Of a stretch of 18,067 bases of DNA, positions 13,125-18,067 are shown in pieces. A program made the translations under genes and the position numbers. A model generated the notes under the pieces. The model had not been told where the DNA came from and did no database searches. It was given only the letters and a program-made list of their open reading frames with translations. Source of the DNA: Methanomassiliicoccaceae archaeon UBA328 (GTDB lineage: Archaea > Thermoplasmatota > Thermoplasmata > Methanomassiliicoccales > Methanomethylophilaceae); the NCBI GenBank assembly GCA_002506905.1, contig DAYM01000006.1:2162-20228 (forward strand), in the 5' to 3' direction. The stretch's first letter is position 1; every line of letters begins with the position of its first letter.

Positions 13125-14087
13125 ATGTCTTTCGCATTTGAAGATCTTGAGAACACGATCGTATCGACGATACGGAAGAACGTCGAAGGAAAAGACATCG
13201 GCGTTGCGTTCTCTGGAGGACTGGATTCGGGTCTCGCTTCGGCCATCGCCAAAGAATATGCCAGATCTGTCACTTTATACACCTGCGGAACACAGCATTC
13301 CTATGATGTCGTCAAGGCCGAGGAATTGGCAAAGCAGCTGGACCTTCCCTGGGTACATGTGCCCCTGACCAAGGGCAATGTGGAGATACGCATCAGAGAC
13401 CTCATCGCTGCAACGGGAACATCCGATCCGTTCACGATCTCCTACGAACTGCAACTCTACTGTGTTTGCCTGAACTGCAAACAGGATACCGTCCTCACCG
13501 GACAGGGCGCAGACGAATACTTCGGCGGCTGCGCCAAATTCGTCGATCAGTCCGATAATGCCTACGATGTTCTCACGAAAGCGGCTGTGGAAAGACTTCT
13601 CACCGTTTCGGTCCCCTGCGAGAAACAGATCGCCAAACATTTCGGCAAAGACCTTATCTACGCATACATCAACGACAGGATCGTCTCGGAGGTCGGAAAA
13701 GTCGATCCGGAACTTCTCAGACCTAAGGACATGGATTCCAGAAAAAGCGTCCTCAAGGATATTGCCGTCCATTTAGGCTATCCCTGTCTTGCAGACAGAA
13801 AGAAGAAATCCTCACAATACGGTTCGGGTACGACAGATCTCGTGCGTGCTATAGCCAGAGAGAAGAAACTGATGTACAATCAGTACATAGCATCCCTTTA
13901 CGACGAGGTAATGAGCGGAAAGGTTCCGAACTACAGAGGTGCGGTCATCAATGCCCGTATCGATCCCGTGATCAAGGAACAGGCCGAAAAGATCCTCCGC
14001 GAACAGGGACTGTCACCGTCTGAAGCCGTAGAAAGATTCTATCTCAGAGTCATCGAGGACAAAGGCCTCAAAGACAAAAAGGACTGA
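13125..14087 (+). CDS. asparagine-synthase-type PP-loop protein with C-terminal RelB/DinJ-like domain
   Basis: Residues about 8-255 match the synthetase domain of asparagine synthase (PF00733). The PP-loop SGGLDSG (30-36) binds ATP pyrophosphate, LTGQGADEYFGGC (124-136) is the conserved second block, and LADRKKKSSQYGSG (222-235) the third. There is no glutaminase domain, so ammonia or a partner must supply nitrogen, or the reaction differs. Residues about 272-315 read AVINARIDPVIKEQAEKI, LREQGLSPSEAVERFYLRVI, closely resembling the ribbon-helix-helix RelB/DinJ antitoxin domain. Such a fusion is unusual. The ATG follows an open leader with no clear binding site. The gene ends 2 bp from the convergent GNAT gene. 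No toxin gene is adjacent. Confidence 0.85.
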   Translation: MSFAFEDLENTIVSTIRKNVEGKDIGVAFSGGLDSGLASAIAKEYARSVTLYTCGTQHSYDVVKAEELAKQLDLPWVHVPLTKGNVEIRIRDLIAATGTSDPFTISYELQLYCVCLNCKQDTVLTGQGADEYFGGCAKFVDQSDNAYDVLTKAAVERLLTVSVPCEKQIAKHFGKDLIYAYINDRIVSEVGKVDPELLRPKDMDSRKSVLKDIAVHLGYPCLADRKKKSSQYGSGTTDLVRAIAREKKLMYNQYIASLYDEVMSGKVPNYRGAVINARIDPVIKEQAEKILREQGLSPSEAVERFYLRVIEDKGLKDKKD

Positions 14088-14089
14088 TA

Positions 14090-14716
14090 TCACTGCGGTG
14101 TTCTGAGCATCGCGTAGAAATCGCAATCCGAACCGGAGATCTTGCTCTCGTTCACTACCTTGAAGCCGAAATGCTCGTACATCGCAACATTCTCTTTCTT
14201 ATGTGTTTCGAGGTACAGGGACTTCTTCACACGATCCAGGTAGTCGAGCATAGGCCTCATGGTAGACGAAGACAATCCCGTATGGCGATATTCCGGCCTG
14301 GTACAGAAATTGAATACGTACCAAGCGTCATCATTGATATTCTCCTTCATGATCTTGAGTGCATACTTCTCGTATCTGCTCATACGCTTGGCTGCGGGCA
14401 TACCCATCCTGCCGATAAGTCCGAATCCTCCGTTGAAAAGATAACGCATACCGCCGATGTTCGTGAATTTCGACGGAATGAAGATCGCGACGGAGCTGGC
14501 CTTATTATCGGCAGAAAGCGAAACAAGATTGGGAAATTGAATATTCATGGATACATTGAATATCTCCTCGACGAGCGGCTTGTTGTAGCCGCCATCAAAG
14601 AGGTAATCAAAGAAGGGGTAACCTTCATACGCTGTGCTGATGCTATCGGAAAAGGTCGGAATGTCTTCCTTCCTCATGCGATATAACTGAGAAATTTCCG
14701 ATATTTCTGCACACAT
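14090..14716 (-). CDS. GNAT-family N-acetyltransferase
   Basis: The 208 residues fit the GNAT fold. The N-terminal strand and helix are YRMRKEDIPTFSDSISTAYE. Motif A reads WYVFNFCTRPEYRHTGLSSS, with a degenerate R-x-x-G-x-S in place of the usual Q/R-x-x-G-x-G/A for acetyl-CoA binding. Motif B is SLYLETHKKENVAMYEHFGF, the typical end of the domain. The substrate is unknown. I chose ATG 14716; a symmetric TATA-like AGTATTTAATACT lies about 26 nt upstream, which suits a leaderless transcript. It is divergent from the S66 peptidase gene, a pairing that recalls the MccE (acetyltransferase) and MccF (S66 peptidase) immunity enzymes of microcin C. Confidence 0.85.
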   Translation of the reverse strand: MCAEISEISQLYRMRKEDIPTFSDSISTAYEGYPFFDYLFDGGYNKPLVEEIFNVSMNIQFPNLVSLSADNKASSVAIFIPSKFTNIGGMRYLFNGGFGLIGRMGMPAAKRMSRYEKYALKIMKENINDDAWYVFNFCTRPEYRHTGLSSSTMRPMLDYLDRVKKSLYLETHKKENVAMYEHFGFKVVNESKISGSDCDFYAMLRTPQ

Positions 14717-14736
14717 GATTAAATCAGTTCGTTATG

Positions 14737-14749
14737 AGTATTTAATACT
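14737..14749. promoter_or_regulatory. symmetric TATA-like element between GNAT and S66 genes
   Basis: AGTATT, 1 nt, AATACT is a perfect 6-1-6 palindrome at the right distance for the GNAT promoter. A second AT-rich stretch (CTATTTAAC, about 14768-14776) could serve the S66 gene. Confidence 0.45.
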
Positions 14750-14813
14750 GCTTAATCGATTTTTAAAACTATTTAACCAATCCGTTATAAGTCCCGGGAA
14801 GGATACACCGCAT

Positions 14814-15809
14814 GTGATAATTCCGAGACCTTTGAGAAAAGGAGATACCATAGGCGTGACCGCCCCTTCATTCGGCGTGACCGATCAGACAGACATAGCC
14901 CGTTTCAGCAACGGAGTATCGAAACTGAATGAATTGGGGTACGATGTGAGATGCACTCCCGATGTATTTCCCGAAGATCCCGAGAAAATATGCGCCCCGG
15001 CCGAACAGCGTGTGGATGAGTTCGTATCGCTTCTGAATGACGATTCGGTAGGATGCATCATAGCCGCCAAAGGCGGAGACTACCAGATCGATATGCTTCC
15101 CATCATGGACTGGGATGCCGTCGAGAAAAATCCGAAATGGATCCAAGGCTATTCGGACAACACTGTCCTTCTTTTCAAGATCACCGCAGAGCACGATATC
15201 GCTACGGTATACGGAAGCAATTTCGGGGATTTCGGAATGGAACCTTGGCACAGGTCCGTTTCCGAGAACCTTCAGTTCCTCGGCGGGGATCTGAGAACCC
15301 AGAGATCGTTCGAATATCACGAAGCAGGTTTCAAGGACAGATCCAGCGGACTGGAACCTATCTCAGAGGATGAAAGGACGATATGGCGCAGCACTTCCAG
15401 GGATGTTTCCTTCCAAGGAAGATTGATCGGAGGCTGTATGGATGTCTTGGAATGGTATCATCATTCCAATAAAGCGGATGTCGGCGGATTTATTGACAGA
15501 TATTCGTCCGAAGGGATCGTTTGGTTCATGGAGACCTATGATATGACCGAAGAACGCGTCCGCAGGATGTTCAGAGGAATGAAGAAGGACGGATGGCTCG
15601 AAGGGGCTTCCGGGTTCGTATTCGGGAGACCTCTGTTCTACACCGGAAACGATTATGCCGATGTCATCTCCGAAGAACTGTCCGAGTTGGAAGTGCCACT
15701 GGTATTCGATGCCGACGTCGGACATAAAGCACCCAGAATGGTCTTTGCCAACGGACTGCCCGCAAGATTTGACATAAAGAGCGGAGCATGCACCCTCACC
15801 TATCAGTGA
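14814..15809 (+). CDS. S66-family serine peptidase (MccF/LD-carboxypeptidase-like)
   Basis: The 331 residues match peptidase family S66. The N-terminal block is RPLRKGDTIGVTAPS; GYSDNT carries the nucleophile Ser114; Glu240 in FMETYD and His304 in DVGHKAP complete the triad. S66 enzymes either cut LD bonds in murein peptides or, in the MccF branch, hydrolyse peptidyl- and aminoacyl-nucleotides such as processed microcin C. An archaeon has no murein of its own, so detoxification or use of bacterial murein fragments are the likely roles. No signal peptide is seen. I chose GTG 14814 with GGGAAGGAT about 10 nt upstream; ATG 14715 in the same frame would overlap the start of the divergent gene and add 33 atypical residues. 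Confidence 0.85.
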   Translation: MIIPRPLRKGDTIGVTAPSFGVTDQTDIARFSNGVSKLNELGYDVRCTPDVFPEDPEKICAPAEQRVDEFVSLLNDDSVGCIIAAKGGDYQIDMLPIMDWDAVEKNPKWIQGYSDNTVLLFKITAEHDIATVYGSNFGDFGMEPWHRSVSENLQFLGGDLRTQRSFEYHEAGFKDRSSGLEPISEDERTIWRSTSRDVSFQGRLIGGCMDVLEWYHHSNKADVGGFIDRYSSEGIVWFMETYDMTEERVRRMFRGMKKDGWLEGASGFVFGRPLFYTGNDYADVISEELSELEVPLVFDADVGHKAPRMVFANGLPARFDIKSGACTLTYQ

Positions 15810-15829
15810 GGATACAGCCCCTGTTGCGA

Positions 15830-16399
15830 TCATCCCAGCGGCATTACCTGTCTTTCATGCTGTTCGTTCAGGACCTCTGCGAATGCCGTGTACATCGCCG
15901 ATCCGCCGCAGATGATCCCGACGGCTCCGGCGACATATGCCAGACTGCCGATCCCCGACAGATCCTTGGCGGCTACCACAAAGAACAGGACCGTCAGCGT
16001 AAGGAAGACGGCCTTGGTGGCCGTATTGCCTTTCAGAGTTCCGAGGAACAGGAAGAGCGTCATAATTCCCCAGACGGCAAAGTATGCTCCGAGCGATACG
16101 GAATCTGCTGCTTCGACTCCGGGAATGACCCCTGTGTTGATGGCAACGAACGTCAGCCAGAAGAAACCGTATGACGTGAAAGCGGTAGCACCGAACGTGT
16201 TGCCTTTCTTGAATTCGAATATGCCTGCGATTACCTGGGCCAATCCTCCGTAGAATATCCCCATGGACATAATTGCGGAATCGGCAGGATAAAGGCCCAG
16301 ATTGTGTAAAGATAGCAAGACTGTTGTCATACCAAATGCGATCAGCCCCAAAGGAGCGGGATTCGCGATAATGGCGGTCGGCGTACTGTTGTTGGCCAT
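15830..16399 (-). CDS. acetate/succinate uptake transporter, GPR1/FUN34/YaaH family
   Basis: The 189-residue protein has six predicted membrane helices and the family signature NPAPLGL (residues 13-19), followed by FGMTTVLLSLHN and the pore-lining block GIFEFKKGNTFGATAFTSYG. YaaH/SatP proteins move acetate or succinate with protons or as channels across the cytoplasmic membrane. In a methanogen that assimilates acetate this would supply carbon. ATG 16399 has no clear binding site, and a TTAAATAC stretch about 20 nt upstream points to a leaderless transcript. It is divergent from two membrane genes that seem to be distant relatives. Confidence 0.9.
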   Translation of the reverse strand: MANNSTPTAIIANPAPLGLIAFGMTTVLLSLHNLGLYPADSAIMSMGIFYGGLAQVIAGIFEFKKGNTFGATAFTSYGFFWLTFVAINTGVIPGVEAADSVSLGAYFAVWGIMTLFLFLGTLKGNTATKAVFLTLTVLFFVVAAKDLSGIGSLAYVAGAVGIICGGSAMYTAFAEVLNEQHERQVMPLG

Positions 16400-16501
16400 A
16401 GGACATCATCGAAATATTGTATTTAACTATTGCCGTCTTTTATATTCGTCAATTGTCGAATAATGATAAATTATCTGCATATATCACATCATTCTGGATG
16501 C

Positions 16502-16522
16502 ATAATATTCGTAAAATATTAT
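16502..16522. promoter_or_regulatory. perfect palindrome at the promoter of the multi-spanning membrane gene
   Basis: ATAATATT, 5 nt, AATATTAT is a perfect 8-5-8 inverted repeat ending 17 nt before ATG 16539, over the expected TATA box. It is a candidate operator for this gene and possibly for the divergent transporter; an AT-rich promoter with chance symmetry is the alternative. Confidence 0.45.
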
Positions 16523-16538
16523 ATCAACGTTAAGAATT

Positions 16539-17683
16539 ATGGTACGCGTGGATAGAAATATCAACATATTGGAATACGCGCATTATTCCAAACTGGATAT
16601 CAACAGTACGATCCCGACGGCGGCAACCATATTGCTGGGAATACTGACGATCATCGTAGGTTTCTATCCGCTGAACCAATATTTCGACTTTGTGATATTG
16701 GACTCGTCCACTTACGCTTTCACACGTCTTGTCTTCGCGGTCATCGTGTTGATCTTCTCGTTCATCGCATTGTACAAAAAGACGATCACAGAGGGCATAC
16801 TGCTGTTACTGTCCGGAGTGTCTTCGTTGATATTCGTTCTATCGGAGATATCTTTGGGAATTGCGGGATTCAGCATCACATACCTTTTCTTCACGATCGC
16901 ATTCCTGATATGCGCGGGAATATTCCTCTCGAGGCATCAATACCTGAGCGGGACGGCATCTCTGATAATGTCGGCATCGATCATTATCGCTGTCTTCGTC
17001 CCCGATGACATCTACGATATGGTATTCGGAACGGGAATGATGGTGTCCGGATCCATCTTCCTGACAAGCGGCATCAAGAACCTGTTCACTGCTGGCCTTG
17101 ACATAGATCCGAAATACCGCAACTGTCCCATAGACGGATGCAGCGACGGGGAATATCCTCACATCCTTGTGTCCACCGCGGGCATATTGTCTTTCGCAAT
17201 GCTTTCGCTGGTCCTTGGATATTACGTATTGGATACGACAGGCCAGTCGCAGCAGCTTTACATCGTGAAGATACTTCTTTCGACCATCGTGATGTTCTTC
17301 GGCGTCTATGCGATGGGGAAAGGCATACTTGACGAAGGACTGATGATGTTTACCGTGGCCCTGAGCACATTCATATTCGCGGTCACTCATCTGCTGCATG
17401 TAGGGGGCCCCATCCAATTCGACCTGATCATGTCGTTCATCATGCTGGCGATAGCGATCGAATTCGCATACAAGAAGGACATCCTGATGACGTTACATCG
17501 GTACTTCTGTTCCTTGTATTTGCTTTGGAATCATTCGAGGATCTCAAAGGAATACTGGAACTGGCGACATTGGCAGTAAAATTCGTCTCGGCCTACATTG
17601 CCATCGCCTATTGGATCTACTACGATACGGGGCGCTCCCGCATGCTGAGACCTTTCCGGATGGATTATATTGAACGATCATGA
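16539..17683 (+). CDS. duplicated multi-spanning membrane protein, frameshifted near its end
   Basis: The protein has two similar halves of about six helices each, split by a loop with CPIDGC (196-201). Each half holds the signature E-G-x8-S-[ST]-x2-F: Glu85 in ITEGILLLL and Glu266 in LDEGLMMF. The G-x9-S-x2-F spacing is also found in the pore block of the neighbouring YaaH protein (GNTFGATAFTSYGFF), so this may be a divergent, duplicated YaaH relative; the NPAPLGL motif is absent. After residue 316 (17487-17489) the frame breaks. One step over it continues DVTSVLLFLVFALESF and AYIAIAYWIYYDTG to TGA 17681-17683, so one base is missing; read as is, it ends at 17579. The full product would be 381 residues. 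The next gene starts 10 bp later. Confidence 0.7.
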
Positions 17684-17693
17684 ACATGGATCA

Positions 17694-18067
17694 GTGAAAT
17701 ACGGCGACACTTCCACGTATCTCTCGGTAGCCGCATTGCTGCTGATGGGACTGCTGTTGGTATGGGCGGGAGTCTGTTACCTCAACAATATCTGGAATTT
17801 CACCAGCATCAATGACGACACCTATCAGATCACCAAATTGATCCTTTCCATATTCGTTTTTATTTCTGCCTGGTATTCTTTCTCCAGATGTTTGGTCACC
17901 GAAGGCATTGTCGTCATGTTCACGGGAATATCCTCGACCGTATTCTCGCTGGGAAGCCTTTTGTACGGATTGGAAGGCCTGAACAGATTGGATGCCCTGT
18001 TCTCCATCGGCATCATAATGGCCGCCCTCCTGTTCCACCGCAGGAACAAATTCCTGGGATGTGCCTC
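17694..18067 (+). CDS. multi-spanning membrane protein, paralogue of the previous gene (partial)
   Basis: GTG 17694 opens a frame that runs off the end of the window (124 codons seen). It has helices at about residues 10-30, 47-64, 72-92 and 100-114. It repeats the signature of its neighbour: TEGIVVMFTGISSTVF (E70-G-x8-S-S-x2-F). Pairwise similarity to residues 60-110 of the upstream protein is clear across the TK/TR, helix, TEG and SS blocks, so the two are tandem paralogues. No ATG precedes the GTG in frame nearby; GGATCA stands just before it. The function is unknown, possibly transport or channel-like if the link to YaaH holds. Confidence 0.7.
   Translation, partial: MKYGDTSTYLSVAALLLMGLLLVWAGVCYLNNIWNFTSINDDTYQITKLILSIFVFISAWYSFSRCLVTEGIVVMFTGISSTVFSLGSLLYGLEGLNRLDALFSIGIIMAALLFHRRNKFLGCA

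Noticed and set aside
14715..14813. Longer S66 peptidase start at ATG 14715
   Set aside because: The 33 additional residues do not resemble the family, cover the promoter region, and overlap the start codon of the divergent GNAT gene.

Overview
The window looks like chromosomal DNA of a methanogenic archaeon of the order Methanomassiliicoccales, probably a host-associated lineage. The indications are archaeal TATA-like boxes about 25 nt ahead of several start codons, ribosome binding sites of the GGAGGTGAT type, archaeal gene families, and a pattern of stop codons. Of 23 genes whose 3' end is visible, 18 end in TGA, 5 in TAA and none in TAG, while TAG occurs in frame inside at least one otherwise coherent gene (4448-4450) and perhaps a second (5480-5482). 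That is expected where UAG is read as pyrrolysine. The pyl genes are not in the window, so the taxon is an inference.

Layout. Positions 1-1080 are a decayed accessory patch: a winged-helix gene remnant, a gene-free stretch with inverted repeats and GGGGGCA-type repeats, the 3' half of a tRNA-Thr that resembles an integration site, and a 71-residue stub of an archaeal ATPase. Positions 1184-4181 hold housekeeping genes: bacterial-type metK, a stand-alone tRNA-binding OB-fold protein, and dapB. Positions 4364-5857 hold three small genes: a UAG-containing TPR-like protein, its zinc-ribbon membrane paralogue, and an anchored surface protein with a possible second UAG. Positions 5849-7644, all on the minus strand, hold a nucleoside deoxyribosyltransferase, a 21-cysteine DUF5714-like protein and a DUF6951-like protein.

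Positions 7688-10256 form a nitrosative/redox stress locus: hcp, a flavin-binding PPOX-family gene interrupted by UGA, and a divergent HxlR regulator with a C-terminal cysteine cluster. A perfect 7-4-7 palindrome lies between hcp and the regulator. A translationally coupled DUF2798/cytidylate-kinase-like pair follows on the minus strand, then a Sel1-repeat gene with a frameshifted DUF3592 gene, and a two-helix membrane protein.

Positions 13125-15809 carry an asparagine-synthase-type PP-loop protein whose C-terminus resembles a RelB/DinJ antitoxin domain, then a GNAT acetyltransferase divergent from an S66 (MccF/LD-carboxypeptidase) peptidase. The end of the window has an acetate transporter of the GPR1/FUN34/YaaH family divergent from two tandem multi-spanning membrane genes. 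These two appear to be distant, partly duplicated relatives of the transporter; the first is frameshifted and the second runs off the window.

The strongest points for follow-up are the UAG-containing gene at 4364-4690, the PP-loop/RHH fusion, the Hcp/HxlR regulatory unit, the GNAT/S66 pair and the tRNA-fragment boundary.
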